A stretch of DNA of 64,000 nucleotides from positions 1 through 64,000 of the forward strand of contig NZ_JACMYG010000028.1 of assembly GCF_014236655.1 (NCBI RefSeq). The letters are read 5' to 3'. Positions 17,794-26,869 of the stretch are shown one piece after another. Source of the stretch: Pseudomonas kielensis (GTDB lineage Bacteria; Pseudomonadota; Gammaproteobacteria; Pseudomonadales; Pseudomonadaceae). The notes under the pieces were generated by a model, which did no database searches, was not told where the DNA came from, and was given only the letters and a program-made list of their open reading frames with translations. Positions within the stretch are counted from its first letter, which is position 1; every line of letters begins with the position of its first letter. The position numbers and the translations under genes are program-made.

Positions 17794-18264
17794 ATGATTA
17801 CCCTGAAGCTCAATGGTCAAGACCATCAACTGGATGTCACCGAGGACATGCCGCTGCTCTGGGCGATCCGCGACGTTGCCGGTTACCGCGGCACCAAGTT
17901 TGGCTGCGGTATGGGCCTGTGTGGTGCATGCACTATCCATATCGACGGTGCCCCGGCACGCAGTTGCATCACCCCGATCGGCTCGGTGGTCGGCCAGGCT
18001 GTCAGCACTATCGACAATCTGCACCGCGATCCGCTCGGTCAACTGGTCCAGCAAGCCTGGCTCGATACCGCCGTCGCGCAGTGCGGGTTCTGCCAGGGTG
18101 GCCAGATCATGTCGGCCACGGCATTGCTCAAGACCCATCCCAATCCCAGCGATGAGCAGATCGAGACTGCGATGGTCGGCAATATCTGCCGCTGCGGTAC
18201 CTATAACCGGATCAAGACCGCGATCCGCCAGGTGGCGACCCATCTGCAGGAGGCCAAGGCATGA
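17794..18264 (+). CDS. (2Fe-2S)-binding subunit of a molybdenum hydroxylase (IorA type)
   Basis: A 156-residue small subunit. The N-terminal plant-type ferredoxin domain has GCGMGLCGACTIHIDG with its cysteines. The C-terminal helical 2Fe-2S domain has CGFCQGGQIM and GNICRCGTY. It would pass electrons from the molybdopterin subunit encoded next. The ATG at 17794 (MITLKLNGQ) is taken as start; a GTG two codons upstream is possible. It overlaps the next gene by four bases. The pair resembles isoquinoline 1-oxidoreductase IorAB and related aldehyde or N-heterocycle oxidoreductases. No FAD subunit is encoded nearby, consistent with the IorAB type. Confidence 0.9.
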   Translation: MITLKLNGQDHQLDVTEDMPLLWAIRDVAGYRGTKFGCGMGLCGACTIHIDGAPARSCITPIGSVVGQAVSTIDNLHRDPLGQLVQQAWLDTAVAQCGFCQGGQIMSATALLKTHPNPSDEQIETAMVGNICRCGTYNRIKTAIRQVATHLQEAKA

Positions 18265-20576
18265 GCCGCTTACCAATGGATTTTGTCCTGAGTAACCTCA
18301 GCCGACGCGGCTTCCTCAAGGGCGTAGGGGCCACGGGAGCGCTGGTGCTGGCGGCCAGTTGGGGCTGGCAGGACGCGTTCGCCGAGGACAAGAAGTTCGG
18401 TGCCGACGGCATGCCCAACGGCTGGGTCGATGACCCCAAGGTGTACGTCAGCATCGCCGCCGATGGCACCGTGACGGTGCTGTGCAACCGCTCGGAAATG
18501 GGCCAGGGCGTGCGCACCAGCCTGAGCATGGTGGTGGCCGATGAGCTGGACGCCGACTGGGCCATGGTCAAGGTTCGCCAGGCGCCGGGCGATGAAGTGC
18601 GTTTCGGTAACCAGGACACCGACGGCTCGCGCAGCATGCGCCACTGGTATGAGCCGATGCGCCGGTGTGGGGCCGCGGCGCGGAGCATGCTGGAACTGGC
18701 GGCGGCCAATCAGTGGCAAGTGCCGGTCGGCGAATGCCGGGCGCAATTGCACACCGTCCTGCACCAGCCCAGTGGGCGTCAGTTGGGTTATGGCGCGCTG
18801 GCCGAGGCGGCCGCTGCCTTGCCGGTGCCGGCGCGAGAAAGCCTGCGGCTCAAGCAGCCTTCGCAGTTTCGTTATATCGGCAAGGAGTCGGTGCGTGCCA
18901 TCGATGGCGAAGACATTGTCACTGGGCGGGCGGTCTATGGTGCCGATGTGCACTTCGAAGGCATGCTCTTTGCCACCGTGGCGCGGCCGGCGGTGTATGG
19001 CGGCACGGTCAAGTCCTTTGATGCCAGTGCGGCGCTGAAGGTGCCGGGGGTGGTCAAGGTGATGCAGATCGACAGCCGGCCGATTCCCTCCGAGTTCCAG
19101 CCGTTGGGCGGTGTGGCGGTGATTGCGAGCACTACCTGGGCGGCGATCAAGGGGCGCGAGGCACTGAAGATTGTCTGGGACGACGGCGCCAATGCCGGTT
19201 ATGACTCGATCGCCTACCGCAAGGTGCTGGAAGCTGCGGCGCTCAAGCCGGGCAAGGTGGTGCGCAGCACCGGTAATATCGACGAGGCGCTGAACAGTGC
19301 CGACAGCAGCCTGGAGGCGACCTATTACTTGCCTCACCTGGCGCAGTCGCCGATGGAACCGATGGTTGCCGTCGCACGCTTCCAGGACGGTCAGTGCGAG
19401 GCTTGGGCGCCGAGCCAGGCCCCTCAGGTCACCCGTGAGCGTATCGCCGAACGCCTGGGCATACCTTTCGACAAGGTCAGGGTGAACGTCACCTTGCTCG
19501 GTGGTGGTTTCGGGCGCAAGTCCAAGCCGGACTTCATCCTTGAGGCGGCTATCCTGGCCCAGGCGCTCCCTGGCAAGGCAGTGCGGGTGCAGTGGACCCG
19601 TGAAGACGATATCCACAACTCCTACTTTCACACGGTTTCGGCCGAATACCTCAAGGCCAGTCTCAACCAGGACGGCATGCCCTCCGGTTGGCTGCACCGC
19701 ACCGTAGCGCCAAGCATCACCGCGTTGTTCGCGCCGGGGATGAATCATGAAGCCGCTTTTGAGCTGGGCATGGGCTTTACCAACATGGCCTATGCGATTC
19801 CCAATGTGCGCCTGGAAAACCCTGAAGCCGCTGCCCATACCCGGGTCGGCTGGTATCGCTCGGTGTCGAACATTCCCCATGGCTTCGCCATCCAGAGTTT
19901 TGTCGACGAGCTGGCGCACAAGGCCGGCCAGGATCCGCTCAAGTACCAGATCAAGCTATTGGGGCCCGATCGGCAGATCGATCCACGGACCTTGAGCGAG
20001 GAGTGGAACTACGGCGAATCCCCGGAACGTTACCCGATCGACACCGCGCGTTTGCGTGCTGTGCTGGAAACCGCCGCCCAGGCCGCCGGCTGGGGGCGCG
20101 AGTTGCCCCGGGGGCGTGGCCTGGGGCTGGCGGTGCACTACAGCTTCGTCACCTATGTGGCGGCAGTCATCGAAGTGGAGGTCAGCGGCGACGGCACGTT
20201 GCTGGTGCACAAGGCGGATATCGCCGTCGATTGTGGTCCGCAGATCAACCCCGAGCGTATTCGCTCGCAGTTCGAGGGGGCTTGCGTGATGGGCCTGGGC
20301 AACGCCGTGCTGGGGGAGATCAGCTTCAAGGACGGTAAGGTCCAGCAGGACAACTTCCATATGTACGAGGTGGCGCGCATGTCCCTGGCGCCAAAGGTAC
20401 TGGCGGTGCATCTGGTCACGCCCCCCGGCAATGTGCCGCTGGGCGGGGTTGGTGAGCCGGGCGTGCCTCCGATTGCACCGGCCTTGTGCAATGCGATCTT
20501 TGCCGCGACCGGCAAGCGCATCCGCAGTTTGCCTGTGCGTTATCAGTTGCAAGGCTGGCAGCAGGAAAAGGCGTGA
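18261..20576 (+). CDS. Molybdopterin-binding large subunit, xanthine dehydrogenase family (IorB type)
   Basis: A 771-residue large subunit. An N-terminal twin-arginine-like signal (LSRRGFLKGVGATG, then a hydrophobic stretch ending near AFAED) points to export or a periplasm-facing location. The molybdopterin domains follow, with LLGGGFGRKSKPDF, PMEPM and, at the C-terminus, VPLGGVGEPGVPPIAPA, which holds the catalytic glutamate. Known activity of relatives: hydroxylation of aldehydes or N-heterocycles with water. The substrate is not predictable here. It is coupled to the small subunit upstream and shares one base with the nucleotidyltransferase start downstream, so the three form one unit. 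Confidence 0.9.
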   Translation: MSRLPMDFVLSNLSRRGFLKGVGATGALVLAASWGWQDAFAEDKKFGADGMPNGWVDDPKVYVSIAADGTVTVLCNRSEMGQGVRTSLSMVVADELDADWAMVKVRQAPGDEVRFGNQDTDGSRSMRHWYEPMRRCGAAARSMLELAAANQWQVPVGECRAQLHTVLHQPSGRQLGYGALAEAAAALPVPARESLRLKQPSQFRYIGKESVRAIDGEDIVTGRAVYGADVHFEGMLFATVARPAVYGGTVKSFDASAALKVPGVVKVMQIDSRPIPSEFQPLGGVAVIASTTWAAIKGREALKIVWDDGANAGYDSIAYRKVLEAAALKPGKVVRSTGNIDEALNSADSSLEATYYLPHLAQSPMEPMVAVARFQDGQCEAWAPSQAPQVTRERIAERLGIPFDKVRVNVTLLGGGFGRKSKPDFILEAAILAQALPGKAVRVQWTREDDIHNSYFHTVSAEYLKASLNQDGMPSGWLHRTVAPSITALFAPGMNHEAAFELGMGFTNMAYAIPNVRLENPEAAAHTRVGWYRSVSNIPHGFAIQSFVDELAHKAGQDPLKYQIKLLGPDRQIDPRTLSEEWNYGESPERYPIDTARLRAVLETAAQAAGWGRELPRGRGLGLAVHYSFVTYVAAVIEVEVSGDGTLLVHKADIAVDCGPQINPERIRSQFEGACVMGLGNAVLGEISFKDGKVQQDNFHMYEVARMSLAPKVLAVHLVTPPGNVPLGGVGEPGVPPIAPALCNAIFAATGKRIRSLPVRYQLQGWQQEKA

Positions 20577-21196
20577 TGAGGCGCGTGCAGTGCAATGTCG
20601 GCGCGATCATTCTCGCGGCAGGGCAGGGCAGTCGTTATCGGCAAGTGGCCGGCGCCGACCAGGACAAGCTGCTGGCGCGGTGTAAGGGTCGCGACGGTGT
20701 TGTCCGGCCGGTGCTCGAACACAGCCTGCGCAATTTGCCGGACAGCGTCCAACCGCGCTGGCTGGTGACCACGCCGGACCGCCCCGAGGTTGCCCGACTG
20801 GCCCGTGCCTACGGCTGCGAAGTGCTGTGGCTGGCCTCCGCGGGGATGGGCGACAGCATTGCTGCGGCAGTGTCGGCCTGCCCGGGACTGGGCGGCTGGC
20901 TGGTGGTGCTGGGGGACATGCCGTTTATCTTGCCGGCGAGTATCGATGAGGTCGTGGCACAGGTGACGGCCGATGCCATCAGTGTGCCGGTGCGGGCCAG
21001 CGAGTTCGGCCACCCTGTGGGGTTTGGCGCGTCGTTTGGCCCGGCGCTGATGGCGTTGTCCGGAGACCGTGGGGCCAAGCCGTTGTTTGCCAAGGCCAGG
21101 GTGGTCGAGGTGGTGGTGGACGATGGGGGCGTTTTGTGGGATGTGGATGTGCCACAGGCGCTGGTCTTTGATCAGTCCGCCGGGGGATACCTGTAG
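20576..21196 (+). CDS. MobA-like NTP transferase (MocA-type cofactor nucleotidyltransferase)
   Basis: A 206-residue protein with the nucleotidyltransferase motif AIILAAGQGSRY near the N-terminus, a modified KLLA segment, and GDMPFILPASID typical of MobA/MocA. It probably attaches CMP (or GMP) to molybdopterin for the hydroxylase encoded just upstream, or modifies that cofactor. The ATG at 20576 overlaps the stop of the large-subunit gene. No XdhC-type maturation factor is seen in the cluster. It ends before a strong bidirectional terminator. Confidence 0.8.
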   Translation: MRRVQCNVGAIILAAGQGSRYRQVAGADQDKLLARCKGRDGVVRPVLEHSLRNLPDSVQPRWLVTTPDRPEVARLARAYGCEVLWLASAGMGDSIAAAVSACPGLGGWLVVLGDMPFILPASIDEVVAQVTADAISVPVRASEFGHPVGFGASFGPALMALSGDRGAKPLFAKARVVEVVVDDGGVLWDVDVPQALVFDQSAGGYL

Positions 21197-21243
21197 GCGT
21201 TTGCGGTTTGCTCGCGATGGGTGCGAGGGTGCAACCCGAATAT

Positions 21244-21281
21244 AAAAAAAGCCCCACCTGATTGCTCAGGCGGGGCTTTTT
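21244..21281. terminator. Bidirectional terminator
   Basis: A stem of about 10 bp (GCCCCACCTG / CAGGCGGGGC) between an A-run and a T-run. It separates the MobA-like gene from rne, which converge here. Confidence 0.88.
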
Positions 21282-21295
21282 AGTGGCCGATGGAA

Positions 21296-24200
21296 TCAGG
21301 CGAGGGGTTTAGGCTCGTGCTCTTTTTCCAGGGCCTCAGGGTGTTGCTCTACCACTTCTTCGACGGAACGCAGGTTTTCGTCGATGGCAGGGGCAGCAGG
21401 CTCGGCAGCGACTTCAGCGACCGGTGCAGCAGCGGCAGCCAGTTCGGCTTCCTTCTGCAGGCGCTCGGCTTCACGCTTGCGGCGACGCACTTCACGTGGG
21501 TCGTTCGGTGCGCGACCGTTTTCGGTCAGGACCACGGCTGGTGCAGCTTCGACAACGGGTGCAGTTTCGACAACCGGGGCAGCCGCTTCGGCCACGACTG
21601 GCGCTTCAACTGGCGCTGGCTCGGCAACCACAGGGGCAACCGGTGCCACAACCTCGGTGACTACGGCTTCAACCACGGCTGGCTCGGCTACCCAGTTGAA
21701 GGCGGTCTGCTCTTCGCGGGCTTCAGGTGCCTGTTCGGCTACCGGCGCTTCGACAGCAGGTGCTTCAACCACCACAGGGGCTTCGACTACCGCTTCTACA
21801 GCGACAGGTGTGTGCACCACGGCTTCGGCTTCAGCCACTACTTGCGGTTGTGCTTCAACAACCTGGGCTTCAACCACGGGCGCCACTTCTACAGCAGGAG
21901 CGGCTGGCGCTTCGACTGGGGTGGTGGCTTCCACGGCGGGTGCTTCAACCTCAGCGGTTGGCTGAGCAACGTCTTCAGTCACGGCGGCGGTAGCGCGCTC
22001 AGCTTGCTGATGAGCCTCGGCTTCGGCTGGAGCACTGATCACGCTGCTGGCAACCGCTGCGGTCACGGCCAGGCCGGCAGCCAGTTCAGCGCCCGTAGGC
22101 TCTTCGTTGCCTTCGGACTCTTCCGAGCCTTCGATCACGTTGCCGTTGGCATCACGTTGACGCTCACGACGGTTGCTGCGGCGACGCTGGCCACGGGAGC
22201 GGCGACGTGGACGATCGCCTTCGGCGTTGTCCTGGCCATCTTCCGACAGTTGCTCTTCGCTGGTTACCAGTTCTTCTTCGGCAACCGGGGCAGCAGCCTG
22301 TTCGGCACGTGGTTGACGCTCTTCACGCGGCGGACGCGGTGCACGCTCTTCGCGTGGCTGACGAGCTGGGCGCTCTTCAGCGACGGCGGTAGCAGCAACA
22401 GCGGCAGTAGCAGCGGCGGGGGCGGCATCCAGAGGCTCACGCAGTTCACGTACCGGACGGTCTTCACGATCGCCACGTGGCTTGCGCTCTTCACGGGGTG
22501 GGCGTGGAGCACGCTCTTCACGTGGGGCGCGAGGTGCGCGCTCTTCGCGAGCAACGGTCGGGGTCTCTTCACGGGCTTCGCGTGGTTGGCGCTCTTCGCG
22601 CGGCTCGCGTGGAGCGCGTTCTTCACGCGGTGCACGTTCTTCGCGTGGCTTGCGTTCTTCATCGCGGCGACCGTTACGGTTGCGGCTCTGCTGACGGCCG
22701 TTGCGACGCTCTTCATTGCGGGCTGGACGCTCGGCGGCAGGTTTTTCAACCACTACCGGAGCGGCTGGCTCTTCCTTGGTGGCGAACAGGCTGACCAGCG
22801 ACTTCACCAGGCCCTTGAACAGGCTTGGCTCTGGCACGGCAGCCGGAGCCGCTACCGGAGCCGCTGCGACTTCAACCGGCACCGGTGCGTTGGCACGGGC
22901 TGGGGCAGTCTTCACCGCGGCTTCCTGGCGAACCAGGGTGCGGGTGGCGGCGGCCGGTTGCACTTCTTCCACTTCAGCCGCGGCAGCTGCGATTTCGTAG
23001 CTGGACTGGTTGGTGTGGGCTTCCGGGCTGTCATCGCGCAGGCGCTGCACTTCGAAGTGCGGAGTCTCGAGGTGATCGTTCGGCAGGATGACGATGCGGG
23101 CGCGGGTGCGCAGTTCGATCTTGGTGATCGAGTTGCGTTTTTCGTTGAGCAGGAACGCTGCCACCGGGATCGGCACCTGGGCGCGAACTTCGGCAGTGCG
23201 GTCTTTCAGGGCTTCTTCTTCGATCAGGCGCAGGATCGCCAGCGACAGCGATTCAACGTCACGGATGATGCCGGTGCCGTTGCAACGCGGGCAGACGATG
23301 CCGCTGCTTTCGCCGAGCGATGGACGCAGGCGCTGACGGGACATTTCCAGCAGGCCGAAGCGCGAGATGCGACCGACTTGCACGCGAGCGCGGTCGGCTT
23401 CCAGGCATTCGCGGACTTTTTCTTCCACGGCGCGCTGGTTCTTGGCAGGGGTCATGTCGATGAAGTCGATGACGATCAGGCCGCCGATGTCGCGCAGGCG
23501 CAACTGACGGGCGATTTCTTCGGCGGCTTCAAGGTTGGTCTGCAGGGCGGTTTCTTCGATGTCGCTGCCTTTGGTGGCGCGCGCCGAGTTGATGTCGATG
23601 GACACCAGGGCTTCGGTTGGATCGATGACGATGGAGCCGCCGGAAGGCAGTTCAACGACGCGCTGGAAAGCGGTCTCGATCTGGCTTTCGATCTGGAAAC
23701 GGTTGAACAGCGGCACGCTGTCTTCGTACAGCTTGATCTTGCTGGCGTACTGCGGCATCACCTGGCGGATGAAGGTCAGGGCTTCGTCCTGGGCTTCAAC
23801 GCTGTCGATCAGCACTTCGCCGATGTCCTGGCGCAGGTAGTCGCGGATCGCGCGGATGATCACGTTGCTTTCCTGGTAGATCAGGAATGGCGCGGAGCGA
23901 TCCAGCGAGGCTTCTTTGATGGCGGTCCACAGTTGCAGCAGGTAGTCGAGGTCCCACTGCATTTCTTCGCTGCTGCGGCCAAGGCCGGCAGTGCGCACGA
24001 TCAGACCCATGTCAGCCGGGGCAACCAGGCCGTTCAGGGCTTCACGCAGTTCGTTGCGCTCTTCACCCTCGATGCGACGGGAGATACCGCCAGCACGTGG
24101 GTTGTTTGGCATCAGCACCAGGTAACGACCGGCCAGGCTGATGAAGGTGGTCAGGGCGGCGCCCTTGTTGCCACGTTCTTCTTTTTCGACCTGAACGATG

Positions 24201-24493
24201 ACTTCCTGGCCTTCGCTCAGGACGTCCTTGATGTTGACGCGACCTTCAGGAGCTTTCTTGAAGTATTCGCGGGAGATTTCTTTGAGGGGCAGGAAGCCGT
24301 GGCGCTCAGAGCCGAAATCGACAAAGGCAGCCTCAAGGCTTGGTTCGATGCGAGTAATCCGGCCTTTATAGATGTTGGCCTTCTTCTGCTCGCGTGCACC
24401 GGATTCGATGTCCAGGTCGTAGAGGCGCTGGCCATCTACCAGTGCAACACGCAACTCTTCGGGTTGAGTTGCGTTAATCAGCATTCTTTTCAT
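21296..24493 (-). CDS. rne: Ribonuclease E
   Basis: A 1065-residue endoribonuclease and degradosome scaffold. The catalytic half has the N-terminus MKRMLINATQPEELRVALVD, an S1 domain (about residues 37-120) and the RNase E/G domain with IDFIDM. The zinc-link CPRCNGTG is near residue 405. The C-terminal half is low-complexity: Arg-rich repeats of EERAPRE type (about 590-720) that would bind RNA, then Ala/Val/Glu/Pro-rich repeats, and a terminal helical segment (REVRRRKREAERLQKEAEL). The ATG at 24493 is chosen; in-frame codons upstream to 24541 read through the leader. The long leader and a hairpin just upstream suggest autoregulation. The RNase E inhibitor gene rraB is in the same window. Confidence 0.95.
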   Translation of the reverse strand: MKRMLINATQPEELRVALVDGQRLYDLDIESGAREQKKANIYKGRITRIEPSLEAAFVDFGSERHGFLPLKEISREYFKKAPEGRVNIKDVLSEGQEVIVQVEKEERGNKGAALTTFISLAGRYLVLMPNNPRAGGISRRIEGEERNELREALNGLVAPADMGLIVRTAGLGRSSEEMQWDLDYLLQLWTAIKEASLDRSAPFLIYQESNVIIRAIRDYLRQDIGEVLIDSVEAQDEALTFIRQVMPQYASKIKLYEDSVPLFNRFQIESQIETAFQRVVELPSGGSIVIDPTEALVSIDINSARATKGSDIEETALQTNLEAAEEIARQLRLRDIGGLIVIDFIDMTPAKNQRAVEEKVRECLEADRARVQVGRISRFGLLEMSRQRLRPSLGESSGIVCPRCNGTGIIRDVESLSLAILRLIEEEALKDRTAEVRAQVPIPVAAFLLNEKRNSITKIELRTRARIVILPNDHLETPHFEVQRLRDDSPEAHTNQSSYEIAAAAAEVEEVQPAAATRTLVRQEAAVKTAPARANAPVPVEVAAAPVAAPAAVPEPSLFKGLVKSLVSLFATKEEPAAPVVVEKPAAERPARNEERRNGRQQSRNRNGRRDEERKPREERAPREERAPREPREERQPREAREETPTVAREERAPRAPREERAPRPPREERKPRGDREDRPVRELREPLDAAPAAATAAVAATAVAEERPARQPREERAPRPPREERQPRAEQAAAPVAEEELVTSEEQLSEDGQDNAEGDRPRRRSRGQRRRSNRRERQRDANGNVIEGSEESEGNEEPTGAELAAGLAVTAAVASSVISAPAEAEAHQQAERATAAVTEDVAQPTAEVEAPAVEATTPVEAPAAPAVEVAPVVEAQVVEAQPQVVAEAEAVVHTPVAVEAVVEAPVVVEAPAVEAPVAEQAPEAREEQTAFNWVAEPAVVEAVVTEVVAPVAPVVAEPAPVEAPVVAEAAAPVVETAPVVEAAPAVVLTENGRAPNDPREVRRRKREAERLQKEAELAAAAAPVAEVAAEPAAPAIDENLRSVEEVVEQHPEALEKEHEPKPLA

Positions 24494-25233
24494 GTAGTAC
24501 CGTCGGTTTCCGGGCTGCCGGAAACGGCGTTCGGCACACACGACTTCTCACGGTCGGTGTCAGGTGCGTCAGGAGTGGTTGGCCATTCCCGTGTCCAGCG
24601 AAGTCCGGCCAATGTGGGCCTTCATCGCGACGTACGCGTCCTGCTTGCTGTGGCTACTTAAGCACTCAGTCAGGAGGAGGAATCAACCGGCGACTGTGGA
24701 CGAGATGAAGCGTCTAAATATAAGCCTAGTGCTACACGGTCCGACGGTTGTGCATCTCCACCCTACACGTATCCCTGATAATTCGGGTGCTGCCGCGCGC
24801 AGAATCCGCAGCGGGTTGGCATTTACCGTGTTCTCCAATGGGGAGTCCACGCTCATGGCTACACAAGACTGGGTGAAAGCTGTTTGGCTGGCTCCCAGCT
24901 TGTAACAGGCGTTGTTTCCGAAACTCTCGACCCAGGTGTGATTCGGGACTGACTGCACTTTGTGAACTGGCCGTAAATATCGGCGCAACAGACGAGTGGT
25001 ACTCTGTTTGTTGCACTCGCTTCAGGCCTCATGTCACCTGCGCTTGTTACAATCACGAACCTTCCAGAAGATGCGAAAGCCCCGTAGGACGGCCTCGCGT
25101 CCTGATGAATTGCGTTGGTCAGGGCCGGCAACTTGCCGTTTGTCCTCTGTCCAGCCGCTTTTGGCGGCGTTCGCGACTATAGCAGCAATGATTAAGTGCT
25201 TCAATTCCATAAAAAATTGTTATCATTCGCGAC
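24494..25233. other. Long rne/rluC divergent intergenic region
   Basis: About 740 bp without a supportable gene. It holds the rne leader and the promoters of both divergent genes. Conservation of the rne-rluC arrangement with E. coli, where the rne leader is several hundred bases and mediates feedback by RNase E, suggests the same here. I could not assign promoters with confidence; short reading frames in it look random. Toward rluC, the AT-rich stretch at about 25185-25230 probably contains its promoter. Confidence 0.6.
24506..24525 (-). promoter_or_regulatory. Hairpin just upstream of the rne start codon
   Basis: A perfect 8-bp inverted repeat GTTTCCGG / CCGGAAAC with a four-base loop, ending 12 bases before the rne ATG. 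It is too close to the start to be a terminator and could control ribosome access or RNase E cleavage. Confidence 0.55.
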
Positions 25234-26196
25234 ATGACGACGACTACCCCCCCGACCCCAGCCGTACAACTGCTGGAGGTCTCGCCGGAATATGCCGGCC
25301 AACGAATTGACAACTTCCTTCTTGCTCGGCTCAAAGGCGTGCCCAAGACCTTGATTTACCGCATTTTGCGTAAAGGCGAAGTGCGAGTGAACAAAGGTCG
25401 GATCAAGCCCGAGTACAAACTGCAGGCGGGCGACATCGTGCGCGTGCCGCCGGTGCGTGTGCCGGAGCGTGACGAGCCGGTGCCCCTGGCCCAGGGGTTG
25501 TTGCAACGCCTGGAAGCCTCGATAGTCTTTGAAGACAAGGCGCTGATCGTGATCAACAAGCCGTGCGGCATTGCCGTTCACGGTGGCAGCGGCTTGACCT
25601 TCGGGGTGATTGAGGCTTTTCGTCAGTTGCGTCCCGATTGCAAGGAGCTGGAACTGGTTCACCGTCTCGACCGTGACACCTCCGGCCTGCTGATGATTGC
25701 CAAGAAGCGCAGCATGCTGCGTCACTTGCACACGGCATTGCGCGGCGATGGCGTGGACAAGCGCTACATGGCGCTGGTACGCGGCAACTGGGCGAGTTCG
25801 ATCAAGCAAGTCCGGGCTCCGCTCGGCAAGAGCAATCTGCGCTCCGGCGAGCGCATGGTCGAGGTCGACGAGGAGGAGGGCAAGGAGTCCGTGACCGTGT
25901 TCAAGGTCCTGCTTCGCTTTGGCGACTTTGCCACCTTGATCGAAGCCAAGCCGATTACCGGTCGGACTCACCAGATCCGTGTCCATACCTTGCACGCCGG
26001 GCACTGCATTGCTGGCGATACCAAGTACGGCGAGGAGGGGTTCTCCAAGGAGATTCGCGATCTGGGTGGCAAGCGATTGTTCCTCCATGCCTACATGCTG
26101 ACTGTGCCGCTGCCGGACGGCAGTGAGTTGAAGTTGCAGGCGCCAGTGGATGAAATGTGGGCCAAGACCGTGGAGCGCCTGAGTGCACCCCTCTGA
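25234..26196 (+). CDS. rluC: 23S rRNA pseudouridine synthase RluC
   Basis: A 320-residue pseudouridine synthase of the RluA family. An N-terminal S4 RNA-binding domain (about residues 18-80: AGQRIDNFLL, RILRKGEVRVNKGRIK) is followed by the catalytic domain with HRLDRDTSGLL, containing the essential Asp. By position opposite rne and by length this is RluC, which in E. coli modifies 23S rRNA positions 955, 2504 and 2580. It overlaps the following phosphatase gene by 14 bases. Confidence 0.92.
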   Translation: MTTTTPPTPAVQLLEVSPEYAGQRIDNFLLARLKGVPKTLIYRILRKGEVRVNKGRIKPEYKLQAGDIVRVPPVRVPERDEPVPLAQGLLQRLEASIVFEDKALIVINKPCGIAVHGGSGLTFGVIEAFRQLRPDCKELELVHRLDRDTSGLLMIAKKRSMLRHLHTALRGDGVDKRYMALVRGNWASSIKQVRAPLGKSNLRSGERMVEVDEEEGKESVTVFKVLLRFGDFATLIEAKPITGRTHQIRVHTLHAGHCIAGDTKYGEEGFSKEIRDLGGKRLFLHAYMLTVPLPDGSELKLQAPVDEMWAKTVERLSAPL

Positions 26197-26848
26197 TTGC
26201 AAGCTACTGATTTTCGATTGGGATGGGACGCTGGCCGATTCCATTGGCCGGATCGTCGAGGCGATGCATGTCGCGTCCGAGCGCTCAGGTTTTGCGCTGT
26301 GCAGCGATCTGGCAGTCAAAGGCATTATCGGGCTGGGTCTGCCAGAGGCGATTCGCACCTTGTACCCGCAGATCGGTGATGCAGAGTTGGTGGCGTTTCG
26401 TCAGCATTATGCCGATCACTACATCGCGTTGGAGGCCGAGCCTTCGCCGTTGTTCGAGGGTGTGCTCGAGTCGCTTGAGGCATTTCGTGACGAGGGTTAT
26501 CAGTTGGCCGTGGCCACCGGCAAGGCGCGTCGCGGCCTGGATCGGGTGCTGAAGTCCCATGGCTGGGAAGATTATTTTGATATCACCCGCGCCGCCGACG
26601 AAACCGCCAGTAAGCCGCACCCCTTGATGCTCGAGCAGATCCTGGCGCATTGCGCGGTCAGGCCTGAGCAGGCGCTGATGGTGGGGGATTCCTCGTTTGA
26701 TCTGCAGATGGCTCGCAATGCCGGGATGGCGTCTGTCGCCGTCAGCTATGGCGCCCAATCCATAGAGGCGCTGCGCGCGTACGAGCCGTGCCTGGCTATT
26801 GATCATTTTTCGCAATTGCGTGCCTGGCTGGGTCAGCGGGCCAATTAA
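26183..26848 (+). CDS. HAD-IA family hydrolase, phosphoglycolate-phosphatase-like
   Basis: A 221-residue HAD phosphatase. Motif I is FDWDGTLADS, motif II is AVATGKARRG, the motif III lysine is in SKPHP, and motif IV is VGDSSFDLQMARNAG. The helical cap between motifs I and II marks subfamily IA. It starts with GTG within the end of rluC. The E. coli relative YjjU/Gph type acts on small phosphorylated metabolites; the exact substrate here is unknown. It leads directly into sppA. Confidence 0.88.
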   Translation: MHPSDCKLLIFDWDGTLADSIGRIVEAMHVASERSGFALCSDLAVKGIIGLGLPEAIRTLYPQIGDAELVAFRQHYADHYIALEAEPSPLFEGVLESLEAFRDEGYQLAVATGKARRGLDRVLKSHGWEDYFDITRAADETASKPHPLMLEQILAHCAVRPEQALMVGDSSFDLQMARNAGMASVAVSYGAQSIEALRAYEPCLAIDHFSQLRAWLGQRAN

Positions 26849-26869
26849 GTTCGGGTTGGGGTAGATGCA

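Noticed and set aside
18270..19919. A 549-codon minus-strand frame opposite the molybdenum hydroxylase large subunit.
   Set aside because: High-GC shadow; no start signal or recognisable protein, and the plus-strand gene has all family motifs.
21290..24661. A 1123-codon open frame on the plus strand opposite rne.
   Set aside because: It mirrors the rne coding sequence. The protein is Phe/Gly/Trp-rich without motifs, and the minus-strand frame is a clear RNase E, so this is a GC-driven shadow.
25155..25233. A sigma-70 promoter for rluC ending near TATCAT.
   Set aside because: No acceptable -35 element at 16-18 bp, so only the region is noted.
24494..25233. Short frames of about 90-110 codons in the rne/rluC gap as genes.
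   Set aside because: They overlap each other on both strands, lack ribosome-binding sites and motifs, and the region is better explained as a leader.
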